Source of the DNA: Chloroflexota bacterium
Lineage (GTDB): Bacteria > Chloroflexota > Limnocylindria > Limnocylindrales > CSP1-4
DNA: 13,024 bases
Assembly: GCA_021789355.1 (NCBI GenBank)
Contig: JAJYJR010000099.1
Coordinates: 1 to 13,024, forward strand
Direction of reading: 5' to 3'
Below, piece by piece: positions 6,257 to 13,024 of this stretch (its first letter is position 1; each line of letters opens with the position of its first letter). The translations under genes and the position numbers were made by a program. The notes under the pieces were generated by a model. That model had not been told where the DNA came from. It worked only from the letters and a program-made list of their open reading frames with translations, and did not search any database.

Positions 6257-7212
6257 GCGACGCGTCCGGTGGGACGTCGGTCGGTGAGGTGGAGTTCGCG
6301 CTCGCCACGCACGGGCTCGCCAAGTCGTACGGTGCGACCCGAGCGCTGGTCGGGGTCGATCTGTCGGTCCCGCAGGGCGTGGTCTACGGGTTCCTCGGCC
6401 CGAACGGCGCGGGCAAGACGACCACTATCCGGTGCCTGTTGGGGCTGATCCGTCCCGACGGAGGACGGATGGAGCTGTTCGGGGAGCCCTTCACCTGGCG
6501 CGACCGCCGCCGGCTCGGGCAGGTCGGATCATTGGTCGAGTCCCCGGCCTTCTACCCGTACCTCTCGGGACGCGACAACCTCCGGGTGATCGGCTCCACC
6601 GGGGCCGCTCCGCGACGCGGGCGCGTCGACGAGGTCCTCGAGATGGTCGGACTGCGCGATCGGGCACGCGACAGGGTCGGTACGTACTCGATGGGCATGC
6701 GGCAGCGCCTGGGGATCGCGGCCGCCATGCTCTCGGATCCACGCCTGCTGGTGCTGGACGAGCCCTCCAACGGGCTGGACCCGGCGGGCATCGTGGCCAT
6801 GCGCGAGACCCTGCGCTACCTGGCCGGCCAGGGCAGGACAGTGTTCGTGTCGAGCCACATCCTGCCCGAGGTGCAGCAGCTGGCCGACGTGGTCGGGATC
6901 GTCGATCACGGCCGGCTGGTCCGCCAGGGGCCGCTCGACGAGATGCTGCGGGAGACGGGCCACGTGCGCGTCCGCGTGACCTCCGCGGACTCCGTCGCCG
7001 GTCGGGCGCTGCTCGAACGGTTCGCCGGCTCGGACGCCGTATGGGAGGCTGCGGGCCAGGGTGACGGCGACGGCTGGATCACGGTGCGGGTCGAACCGTC
7101 GCGCGCCGGCGAGGTGAACAGGGTGCTGGCCGAATCGGACATCTACGCGACGGGACTGGAATCGGGCAGCGATCTCGAGTCGCTCTTCCTTTCGCTGACG
7201 GGAGCCGCGTGA
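6253..7212 (+). CDS. ABC transporter ATP-binding protein (BcrA/ABC-2 exporter type)
   Basis: A 319-residue nucleotide-binding subunit. Walker A is GPNGAGKT (49-56), the signature is YSMGMRQRLGIA (145-156), Walker B is LLVLDEPSNGLDP (165-177), and the switch His is His202 in SSH. The Q-loop has Glu in SLVESPAFYPYLSG in place of Gln, and the signature lacks the LSGGQ form; both are usual in the bacitracin/lantibiotic-resistance (BcrA) branch. A C-terminal extension of about 90 residues, common in this branch, follows the ATPase core. With the downstream membrane protein it should form an ABC-2 exporter; the substrate cannot be inferred. The start at 6253 has GAGAGGGG 9 nt upstream. The TGA stop overlaps the permease start. 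Confidence 0.92.
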   Translation: MSDASGGTSVGEVEFALATHGLAKSYGATRALVGVDLSVPQGVVYGFLGPNGAGKTTTIRCLLGLIRPDGGRMELFGEPFTWRDRRRLGQVGSLVESPAFYPYLSGRDNLRVIGSTGAAPRRGRVDEVLEMVGLRDRARDRVGTYSMGMRQRLGIAAAMLSDPRLLVLDEPSNGLDPAGIVAMRETLRYLAGQGRTVFVSSHILPEVQQLADVVGIVDHGRLVRQGPLDEMLRETGHVRVRVTSADSVAGRALLERFAGSDAVWEAAGQGDGDGWITVRVEPSRAGEVNRVLAESDIYATGLESGSDLESLFLSLTGAA

Positions 7213-8048
7213 TGCGCCTGCTGCAGGGCGAGCTCCGCAAGCTCGCGAAGCGCCCGGCCACATTCATCACCCTCGGCATCTTCCTGGGGATCCTCCTGCT
7301 GCTGTTCCTGGCCGTGGGGGCGAGCTACAGGACCATGACCCAGCTGCCGGCCGAGCAGGGCGGCGGCCCGCAGGCAGAGGCGGCGATCCGCTCCATGCTC
7401 GAGTTTCCCGGTGCGTACGCCGGCGTGGTCAGCTTCGTCGCCAGCATCGGCGGACTCTTCGCGATCGCCTACGGTGCGGCCGCGGCGGGTGCCGACTGGG
7501 GCTGGGGGATGGTCAAGGTCGCGGTCTCACGCGGCGAGAGCCGCAGCGGCTACATCCTCGCCAAGCTCGCGGCCGTGCTGGTGCTGCTCGTCCCCGCCTC
7601 GCTGATCGCCTTCGCCGTGGGCGTCGCGGCCGTGGCGATCGCCGCCGGTCTGGCCGGCTTCGGGGTCACCGGCCTGGGGGATGCCTCCACCCTCGGCACC
7701 CTGCCGTCGCTGCTCGCCCGCAGCTGGCTGGCGCTCGCGGAGCAGGCCGCCATCGGGTTTGCCATCGCCACCCTGGCGCGCAGCCAGCTGGCCGGGCTCG
7801 GGGTCGGCATCGGCATCTACTTCGTCGAGTCCTTCGCGGTCAGCTTCTGGCCCGAATACGTCCGGTACCTGCCGTTCAGCGTGGTGAGCTCGCTGCTGCG
7901 CGACCCGACCGCCTCGCTCGCGACGGGCGGGCAGATGAGCCGTTACACCATCGACCAGACGGCCGCCCTCGTGCTCGTGCTCGCGTACCTCGTCGCCTCC
8001 GCGGTGCTGTCGGCCATCGTGCTGGAGCGCGCCGAGATCACGGGGTGA
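7212..8048 (+). CDS. ABC-2 type transporter permease
   Basis: A 278-residue membrane protein with about six hydrophobic segments: roughly residues 15-37 (FITLGIFLGILLLLFLAVGA), 70-95 (VSFVASIGGLFAIAYGAAAAG), 115-150 (LAAVLVLLVPASLIAFAVGV and on), 175-200, 200-220 (GLGVGIGIYFVESFAVSFW) and the C-terminal LVLVLAYLVASAVLSAIVL. The region GWGMVKVAVSRGESRSGYILAKL between segments 2 and 3 is typical of ABC-2 permeases that pair with BcrA-like ATPases. The start is taken as the ATG at 7212, sharing one base with the ATPase stop; a GTG at 7209 is equally possible. The stop overlaps the tgt GTG (GTGA), so the transporter and tgt appear co-translated. Confidence 0.88.
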   Translation: MRLLQGELRKLAKRPATFITLGIFLGILLLLFLAVGASYRTMTQLPAEQGGGPQAEAAIRSMLEFPGAYAGVVSFVASIGGLFAIAYGAAAAGADWGWGMVKVAVSRGESRSGYILAKLAAVLVLLVPASLIAFAVGVAAVAIAAGLAGFGVTGLGDASTLGTLPSLLARSWLALAEQAAIGFAIATLARSQLAGLGVGIGIYFVESFAVSFWPEYVRYLPFSVVSSLLRDPTASLATGGQMSRYTIDQTAALVLVLAYLVASAVLSAIVLERAEITG

Positions 8049-9394
8049 GCCGTACGAGAGTGGGGAATGCACGGACGGCGGAAGCCGGCGGTGGCGTGGC
8101 TCCCCTGAGCGTGTGGGCGCCCCTCGGGCGACCGCTCCGCTTCGAGGTGCTGCCGTCCGTCGGCGCGCCCGACACGATCGACACGCTCGACGCGCCCGGG
8201 CGCGCGGCCTCGGGCGCACTCGGGGGGGGCCGCGCCGACGCGAGCGACCACCCCCAGGTGCCGACGCGTGCCCGGCGCGGGCGCCTGACCCTGCCGCACG
8301 GCGTGGTGGAGACCCCCACCTTCATGCCGGTGGGAACCAACGCGACGGTCAAGGCGCTCGATCCGGACGACCTGCGCGAGGTGGGCGCGCGGATGATCCT
8401 CGCCAACACGTACCACCTCTACCTGCGCCCCGGGCACGAACGGATCGCCAGGCTCGGCGGCCTGCACGCGTTCATGGCCTGGGACGGACCGATCCTCACC
8501 GACAGCGGCGGGTTCCAGGTGGTGAGCCTCGCCGATCTGCGGGAGATCGACGAGGACGGGGTGACCTTCCGTTCGCACCTCGACGGATCCACGCACCGCT
8601 TCACGCCGGAGCACTCGATCGCCGTGCAGGAGGCGCTCGGGTCGGACGTGGCCGTCGCGCTCGACCACCCGGTGCCACCCCATGCCTCGACCCGCTCCGA
8701 GGTGGCCGACGCGATGCGCCGAACGCACGCCTGGGCGGAACGATCGCTGGCGGCGCACCGGCGGGAGGACCAGGCGCTGTTCGGGATCGTGCAGGGCGGG
8801 CTGGAGCCCGACCTTCGCGCCGATTCCACCCGGGCCATCGCGACGCTCCCGTTCGACGGGATCTGCATCGGGGGGCTGGCCGGCGACGAGACGCCGACGC
8901 AGCGTCGCGCGGCGCTCGACGTCGCGATCCCCCTGCTCGCCGACGATCCACGACCCCGCTACCTGATGGGGCTCGGCTCTCCCCTCGACATGCTCGATGC
9001 GGTGGACCGCGGCATCGATCTCTTCGACTCGGTGCTGCCCGCGCGCGTGGCCCGGAACGGCACGCTGTGGGTCCCCGGCGGCCGGCTCAACATCCGCAAC
9101 GCCCGGTTCCTCGACGACCCCCGGCCGGTGCTGGAAGGCTGCCCCTGCCGGCTCTGCAGGAGCTTCTCGCGGGCGTACCTGGCGCACCTCTTCCGCGCCG
9201 AGGAGCTGCTGGCGTACCGGCTCGCAACTTGTCACAACCTGACCTTCACCCTAGACTTCATGGCACGGCTCCGGCAGGCCATCGAGGCCGGAACGCTCCA
9301 CCAGTTCAGGCACGAGGAGCTCGCGCGACGCGTCCCCGATGATCTCGATGCCCCCCGGAGAAGTGACAGCCAAGCTGGCACGAAGGTGGGGTGA
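8045..9394 (+). CDS. tgt: tRNA-guanine(34) transglycosylase Tgt, with N-terminal insertion and altered pocket
   Basis: A 449-residue protein; usual length is about 370-390. Bacterial Tgt swaps guanine 34 of GUN-anticodon tRNAs for preQ1 on the way to queuosine. The TIM-barrel elements are clear: [16 protein letters not shown], Asp153 in [18 protein letters not shown], nucleophile Asp328 in LFDSVLP, and a zinc site Cys366, Cys368, Cys371 and His397 with the same spacing as in Zymomonas. Three features are odd. Between LRFEVL (31-36) and RARRGRL lie nearly 40 extra low-complexity residues containing a run of eight G at 8222-8229. The pocket motif usually FDECTP is LDHPVP (206-211). GGLAVGE is GGLAGDE (276-282). 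The GTG start overlaps the permease stop; GTGs at 8060 and 8096 are alternatives. There is no queA in the window, although ruvB-queA-tgt is a frequent order. Confidence 0.93.
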   Translation: MSRTRVGNARTAEAGGGVAPLSVWAPLGRPLRFEVLPSVGAPDTIDTLDAPGRAASGALGGGRADASDHPQVPTRARRGRLTLPHGVVETPTFMPVGTNATVKALDPDDLREVGARMILANTYHLYLRPGHERIARLGGLHAFMAWDGPILTDSGGFQVVSLADLREIDEDGVTFRSHLDGSTHRFTPEHSIAVQEALGSDVAVALDHPVPPHASTRSEVADAMRRTHAWAERSLAAHRREDQALFGIVQGGLEPDLRADSTRAIATLPFDGICIGGLAGDETPTQRRAALDVAIPLLADDPRPRYLMGLGSPLDMLDAVDRGIDLFDSVLPARVARNGTLWVPGGRLNIRNARFLDDPRPVLEGCPCRLCRSFSRAYLAHLFRAEELLAYRLATCHNLTFTLDFMARLRQAIEAGTLHQFRHEELARRVPDDLDAPRRSDSQAGTKVG

Positions 9395-9395
9395 A

Positions 9396-9423
9396 GTCAC
9401 AGTCGACATGCACCGTCTACGCT
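9396..9423 (+). promoter_or_regulatory. Weak candidate promoter before the small gene and recA
   Basis: GTCACA (9396-9401) and TACGCT (9418-9423), 16 nt apart, resemble a weak sigma-70 type promoter just after the tgt stop. A start near 9430 would leave a short leader carrying the Shine-Dalgarno at 9437. No GAAC-N4-GTTC operator is present here. Confidence 0.25.
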
Positions 9424-9448
9424 GGCGGTGCACCGCGGAGGTGGAGGC

Positions 9449-9610
9449 ATGGGAACCAAGAATCGCCCTCACCGCGAAGTCAAGAAGAAGCCGAAGGAAA
9501 CGACGTCGAAGGCCCGTATCCAGCCGCTCCTCGACGCCCCGCCGCAGAACGTCGAGGTGATCAAGCCGCGACGCAAGCCGCGGACCGAGGAGGAGACGGA
9601 AGAGGCCTGA
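9449..9610 (+). CDS. Small basic/acidic protein of 53 residues, unknown function
   Basis: The ATG at 9449 has an excellent Shine-Dalgarno GGAGGT (9437-9442) 6 nt upstream, which favours it over the GTG at 9428. The 53-residue product has a strongly basic N-terminal half ([17 protein letters not shown]), a short apolar centre (IQPLLDAPP) and a second basic patch (KPRRKPR) before an acidic tail (EEETEEA). There are no cysteines, hydrophobic helices or known domains. Such proteins are usually disordered and often bind RNA, DNA or ribosomes, but that is inference. It sits between tgt and recA, 35 nt before the recA start, so it is probably transcribed with recA. The start signal and the Lys/Glu-rich composition, unlike the Arg/Ala/Pro-rich frames generated by chance here, support a real gene. 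I do not recognise a named family. Confidence 0.75.
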   Translation: MGTKNRPHREVKKKPKETTSKARIQPLLDAPPQNVEVIKPRRKPRTEEETEEA

Positions 9611-9645
9611 CGCGGTCCTCGGCCCCGGACGGGAGAGAGCACAGC

Positions 9646-10734
9646 ATGGCCATCACAGGGTCCGGTCAGGCGGCCGGCGCGACGCGCAACGGAGACGCGA
9701 CGGGAGACAAGGCGATCGGCGAGCGCACGCGCGCCGTGGACGCCGCGATCCTCGCGATCGAGAAGCAGTTCGGGCGCGGCTCGATCATGCGGCTCGGCTC
9801 CCGCGAGCGGCAGCAGGTCGACTCGATCCCCACCGGCTCGATCGCGCTGGACCTGGCGCTGGGCGTCGGCGGCATCCCCCGTGGCCGGATCACCGAAGTG
9901 TTCGGACCGGAATCCTCCGGCAAGACCACGCTGTGCCAGCACGTCCTGGCCGAGGCGCAGCGTCGGGGCGGCGTGGTGGCCTTCATCGACGTCGAACACG
10001 CGCTGGACCCGAAGTACGCCAAGGCGTGTGGCGTCAACGTGGACGAGCTGCTCGTCAGCCAGCCAGACACGGGCGAGCAGGCGCTCGAGATCACCGAGAC
10101 GCTGATCCGGTCCGGCGGCGTCGACTGCGTGGTGATCGACTCGGTCGCGGCGCTCGTCCCCCGGGCGGAGATCGAGGGCGAGATGGGGGACTCGTTCGTC
10201 GGCATCCAGGCGCGGCTGATGAGCCAGGCACTCCGGAAGCTGACGGGCGCGGTGAGCCGCTCCAACACCGCGCTGGTCTTCACCAACCAGCTCCGCGAGA
10301 AGATCGGGGTCATGTTCGGCAACCCGGAGACCACCCCCGGAGGACGCGCGCTGAAGTTCTATGCGAGCGTGCGGCTCGACATGCGCCGCATCGAGACCAT
10401 CAAGCAGGGCACAGAGCCGGTGGGCAGCCGGGTCCGCGTGAAGGTCGTGAAGAACAAGGTCGCCCCGCCGTTCCGCGTCGCCGAGTTCGACGTGATGTAC
10501 GGGACCGGGATCTCCCGGGAGGGGGGCCTGCTCGACGTGGGTGTGGCCACGGAGACCGTGGACAAGACGGGTGCCTGGTTCACCTACGGCGAGACCCGGC
10601 TCGGACAGGGGCGCGAGGCCGCGAAGGAGTTCCTGCGGCAGAACGCGGACGTCGCGCAGCAGCTGGAGACCGAGATCCGCGCCAAGGTCGCCAGCATCGA
10701 GCTGCCGGTCGAGGGGATCGCCGAAGCAGAGTGA
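9646..10734 (+). CDS. recA: Recombinase RecA
   Basis: A 362-residue recombinase that forms ATP-dependent filaments on single-stranded DNA, drives strand exchange and stimulates LexA cleavage. Key parts are [37 protein letters not shown], Walker A GPESSGKT (87-94), [11 protein letters not shown], the L1 region around [25 protein letters not shown], the L2 region [22 protein letters not shown] and [11 protein letters not shown]. Compared with E. coli RecA there are about 21 extra N-terminal residues (Gly/Ala/Thr-rich) and only a short acidic tail. The ATG at 9646 is preceded by GGGAGAG at a spacing of 8. An in-frame GTG at 9391 would add 85 low-complexity residues overlapping the small gene and is rejected. 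The TGA overlaps a GTG that opens a small ORF leading to recX. Confidence 0.97.
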   Translation: MAITGSGQAAGATRNGDATGDKAIGERTRAVDAAILAIEKQFGRGSIMRLGSRERQQVDSIPTGSIALDLALGVGGIPRGRITEVFGPESSGKTTLCQHVLAEAQRRGGVVAFIDVEHALDPKYAKACGVNVDELLVSQPDTGEQALEITETLIRSGGVDCVVIDSVAALVPRAEIEGEMGDSFVGIQARLMSQALRKLTGAVSRSNTALVFTNQLREKIGVMFGNPETTPGGRALKFYASVRLDMRRIETIKQGTEPVGSRVRVKVVKNKVAPPFRVAEFDVMYGTGISREGGLLDVGVATETVDKTGAWFTYGETRLGQGREAAKEFLRQNADVAQQLETEIRAKVASIELPVEGIAEAE

Positions 10735-10889
10735 CGGTCGTCGAGCGCGAGCCGCGTTCGCCGGGGTCGGGCCGCGGCCGAGGCGGCCGAGTGACCGACG
10801 GCGCGATGGGCCGCCTCGTGCGCCGCGTCCCCAGGGCCTGGACCGCGCGCCCGCAGCGGTTGTCCGGGCCGCTCCTATCGCACCGATGA
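10731..10889 (+). CDS. Possible bridging ORF between recA and recX (52 codons)
   Basis: A GTG overlaps the recA stop (GTGA, 10731-10734) and opens a 52-residue frame whose TGA overlaps the recX ATG (ATGA, 10886-10889). The product is Arg/Gly/Pro-rich (begins [19 protein letters not shown], later [17 protein letters not shown]) and shows no domain. The exact fit into the 151-bp gap copies the arrangement between ruvC and ruvA. recX lacks a Shine-Dalgarno, so translation through this frame could supply ribosomes. It could also be chance, since stop codons are rare in such GC-rich DNA. Confidence 0.3.
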   Translation: MTVVEREPRSPGSGRGRGGRVTDGAMGRLVRRVPRAWTARPQRLSGPLLSHR

Positions 10890-11524
10890 GCCGCCGGAGC
10901 ACGCCCGCGTCGCGGGCCGAGGTACGCGAGCGACGGGCCGCACTGACCGATGTTGGGGCGGTAATGGACGCCGCGGCCCGGTTCCTTGAGGCCCGCCCGC
11001 GCAGCGTCGCCGAGACGCGACGCCGGCTGACCCATGCCGGATACCCCCCACCACTGGTCGAGGAGGTGCTGGGGCGCCTCGCCGAGCTCGGCTACCTGGA
11101 CGACGGAGCGTTCGCGCGTGCCTGGGTGGAGAGCCGCGACCGCGCGCATCCCCGCGGCGAGGCGGCGCTGCGCCGCGAGCTGGCGCTCAAGGGTCTGGAC
11201 CGGGACGTGGTCGACGCAGTGCTGGACGAGCGACGCGCATCCGGCGCCGGGCAGCGCCTCCCGGGCAGCCAGCGGGCCACGGGCACGGCGCCGGCCTCGG
11301 GCGGCGACAGCGCCGAGGCGACCCCGGACCCGGATGAACTGGCCGCCCGGCGCGTCCTCGACCAGCGCGCAGCGGTCCTCCTCCACGAGCCGGACCCCAG
11401 GCGACGCCGCGCGAAGGCCTACGCCCTGCTCGCGCGCCACGGGTTCGATCCGGGGACCTGCCGGGCGGTGACCGAGGCCTGGCTCACCGGCGTCACCTCC
11501 GGCGAGGACTTCGGGGACGTTTGA
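10886..11524 (+). CDS. recX: Regulatory protein RecX
   Basis: A 212-residue member of the RecX family, which binds RecA filaments and limits their extension and ATPase activity. Three-helix repeats are visible: VMDAAARFLEARPRSVAETRRRL and VEEVLGRLAELGYLDDGAFARAWVESR in the first half, with HPRGEAALRRELALKGLDRDVVDAVL following, and a last repeat RRVLDQRAAVLLHEPDPRRRRAKAYALLARHGFDPGTCRAV. A linker of about 30 residues (118-149, rich in Gly, Ser, Ala) separates the last two, making the protein longer than the usual 150-170. The start at 10886 follows from the family N-terminus but has no ribosome-binding site. It lies downstream of recA, the classical position. The -35 of the rny promoter overlaps its stop codon. 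Confidence 0.9.
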   Translation: MSRRSTPASRAEVRERRAALTDVGAVMDAAARFLEARPRSVAETRRRLTHAGYPPPLVEEVLGRLAELGYLDDGAFARAWVESRDRAHPRGEAALRRELALKGLDRDVVDAVLDERRASGAGQRLPGSQRATGTAPASGGDSAEATPDPDELAARRVLDQRAAVLLHEPDPRRRRAKAYALLARHGFDPGTCRAVTEAWLTGVTSGEDFGDV

Positions 11525-11548
11525 CGCCAGATCGAGCGCGCGTATAGG
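11521..11548 (+). promoter_or_regulatory. Sigma-70-like promoter for rny
   Basis: TTGACG (11521-11526, overlapping the recX stop) and TATAGG (11543-11548) are separated by 16 nt. It is the best -35/-10 pair in the window. Transcription would begin near 11555, giving a leader of about 165 nt before the rny start. Confidence 0.6.
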
Positions 11549-11640
11549 CTTCGCGGCGGATCGATAGTGCGGCGCGCGTGACTCAACGGCCGGGACGCTC
11601 GGCCAGCGATCGTGGTGCCGCGAATTCTGGCCCGAGCGAC

Positions 11641-11708
11641 CCGTGCGTCCAGGTGGGAGCGCACGGCACCACTACCTTCATTTTCCACCTTCCAGCCGGC
11701 GGGCTGGA
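11641..11708 (+). promoter_or_regulatory. Two hairpins in the rny leader
   Basis: CCGTGCG (11641-11647) pairs with CGCACGG (11660-11666) around a 12-nt loop. TCCAGCC (11691-11697) pairs with GGCTGGA (11702-11708) around a GGCG tetraloop, ending 1-2 nt before the Shine-Dalgarno. AGGTGG in the first loop (11651-11656) could pair instead with CCACCT (11685-11690), giving an alternative fold. The arrangement could regulate rny translation or mRNA stability; it does not look like a terminator, as no U-run follows either stem. Confidence 0.35.
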
Positions 11709-11720
11709 CGGGAGGCTCAC

Positions 11721-13024
11721 ATGCCAGATAACGCCGTCCTCCTGGCGGTGGTGGCGATCGTCGTCATCGTCGGCGGGGCCGCGCTCGGATTCGTAGCGCG
11801 CGGAATGTGGGCCGCGCAGGCCGTGCGGGCCGCCCAGGAAAAGGCCGGGCGGATCGTGGCGGAGGCGCGCACCCAGCAGAAGGAGCTGATCCTCCAGGCC
11901 AAGGACGAGCAGGTCCGTCTCCAGCGCGAGACCGCGGACGAGGAACGGGCCAAGCGCGCGGAGTGGACCGTGCTCGAGCGCCGGCTCCTGGGCCGGGACG
12001 AACAGCTCGACCAGCGTACGGACATGCTCGAGCAGCGGGATCGCAAGCTCCTCGAACGCGAGCGCGAACTTCAGGAGCAGCGCGACGCGCTCGGCCGGGC
12101 GCGGCAGGAGCAAGTCGCCGCCCTCGAGCGCGTGAGCACGATGACCGCCGACGAGGCGAAGGCGGTCCTGCTGGAGCAGGTCCGCGAGGAGGCCGAGCAC
12201 GACGCCGTGCGCGTCGCCCGGGCCATCGAACGGCAGGCCCGCGAGGAGGCCGAGGACCGCGCCCGCGAGATCGTGGTCACCGCGATCCAGCGGATCATGG
12301 CCGACCACACCGCGGAGATGACCGTCTCCGTGGTGCCCCTGCCATCGGACGAGATGAAAGGTCGCATCATCGGGCGCGAAGGACGCAACATCCGGGCCCT
12401 CGAGCAGGCCACCGGGATCGACCTGATCATCGACGACACCCCGGAATCGGTGCTGATCAGCGGCTTCGATCCGGTCCGTCGCGAGGTCGCTCGCCTGGCC
12501 CTCACCAAGCTCATCCAGGACGGCCGCATCCATCCCGGCCGGATCGAGGAAGTGGTCGCCAAGGCACGTGCCGAGGTCGACGTCATCATGCGCCAGGCCG
12601 GTGAGCAGGCCGCCTACGACGCGGGCGTGCCGGGCCTCCCGCCCGAGATCATCAAGCTGCTCGGCCGTCTCAAGTACCGCACCAGCTACGGCCAGAACGT
12701 GCTCAAGCACGCGGTCGAGACGAGCCGCCTGGCGGCCATCATCGCCGCCGAGACCGGCGCCGACATCCACGTCGCGAAGATGGGTGGGCTGCTCCACGAC
12801 ATCGGCAAGGCCGTCGACCACGAGGTGGAGGGTCCGCACGCCGCCATCGGCGGCCAGATCGCGCAGCGGAACAACCTGCCACCGCGCGTGACGAACGCCA
12901 TCGCGGCGCACCACCAAGAGGTGGAATACGCCTGCATCGAGGCGCCCATCGTCCAGATCGCCGACGCCATCAGCGCAAGCCGGCCCGGCGCCCGTGGCGA
13001 GTCGATGGAGGCCTACGTCAAGCG
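11721..13024 (+). CDS. rny: Ribonuclease Y, 3' part outside the window
   Basis: The first 434 codons of RNase Y, the membrane-anchored endoribonuclease that starts mRNA decay in bacteria lacking or supplementing RNase E. A single N-terminal membrane segment (about 5-26, LLAVVAIVVIVGGAALGFVA) is followed by a long charged coiled coil (about 35-200, rich in Glu, Arg, Gln), a KH domain with GRIIGREG (214-221) and SVLISGFDPVRREVARLAL, and an HD domain with GLLHDIGK (His359-Asp360) and HAAIGGQIA. The family is about 510-520 residues, so some 80 are missing because the window ends, not because of a mutation. GGAGG at 11711-11715, 5 nt before the ATG, fixes the start. It has its own promoter and a structured leader downstream of recX. 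Confidence 0.96.
   Translation, partial: MPDNAVLLAVVAIVVIVGGAALGFVARGMWAAQAVRAAQEKAGRIVAEARTQQKELILQAKDEQVRLQRETADEERAKRAEWTVLERRLLGRDEQLDQRTDMLEQRDRKLLERERELQEQRDALGRARQEQVAALERVSTMTADEAKAVLLEQVREEAEHDAVRVARAIERQAREEAEDRAREIVVTAIQRIMADHTAEMTVSVVPLPSDEMKGRIIGREGRNIRALEQATGIDLIIDDTPESVLISGFDPVRREVARLALTKLIQDGRIHPGRIEEVVAKARAEVDVIMRQAGEQAAYDAGVPGLPPEIIKLLGRLKYRTSYGQNVLKHAVETSRLAAIIAAETGADIHVAKMGGLLHDIGKAVDHEVEGPHAAIGGQIAQRNNLPPRVTNAIAAHHQEVEYACIEAPIVQIADAISASRPGARGESMEAYVK

Noticed and set aside
9291..9307. GAAC ... GTTC pair near the end of tgt as an SOS box for recA
   Set aside because: The half-sites are 9 nt apart instead of 4, lie inside the tgt coding region and are more than 300 bp from recA.
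9391..9645. N-terminal extension of RecA from GTG 9391
   Set aside because: Adds 85 low-complexity residues overlapping the 53-residue gene; the ATG at 9646 has a proper Shine-Dalgarno and fits the family.
11641..11708. Rho-independent terminator for recX
   Set aside because: Neither hairpin is followed by a T-run, and the region lies downstream of a good promoter reading into rny.

Overview
The window comes from a very GC-rich bacterium (roughly 70% G+C by eye, with GTG and TTG starts and strong G/C at third codon positions). Three things recall Chloroflexota, perhaps the Limnocylindria/Ellin6529 group, though Actinomycetota-like lineages cannot be excluded: the order yebC-ruvC-ruvA, then ruvB and tgt, then recA-recX-rny; an EF-G2-type GTPase beside yebC; and start codons sitting about 7 nt after a TANNNT box. 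The assignment is inference from gene order and protein style. No database search was possible.

Layout. (1) 71-2152, minus strand: an EF-G-like translational GTPase with an altered nucleotide-binding site. (2) A 77-bp divergent promoter region built on a perfect 15-bp palindrome. (3) 2230-4366, plus strand: yebC, ruvC and ruvA in tight array, with a 258-bp 18-bp-unit minisatellite filling the ruvC-ruvA gap. (4) 4367-5114: a non-coding stretch with four more unrelated tandem arrays, ending in a LexA-type SOS box and an apparently leaderless ruvB promoter. (5) 5115-9394: ruvB, an ABC-type exporter pair (ATPase and ABC-2 permease) and tgt, joined by overlapping stop/start codons from the ATPase onward. 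(6) 9449-11524: a 53-residue basic/acidic small protein, recA and recX. (7) A promoter inside the end of recX, a structured leader of about 165 nt, and rny (RNase Y), cut off by the window edge.

Together the genes cover homologous recombination (RecA filament, RecX modulator, RuvAB branch migration, RuvC resolution), translation and tRNA modification (YebC, EF-G-like protein, Tgt) and mRNA decay (RNase Y). The core genes are ordinary. The unusual content lies between and inside them: minisatellites concentrated around ruvA, small ORFs that bridge gaps with NTGA stop/start overlaps, a Tgt whose substrate pocket departs from the bacterial pattern, and an EF-G-like protein lacking canonical G-motif residues. 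I found no mobile element, CRISPR array, rRNA or tRNA.
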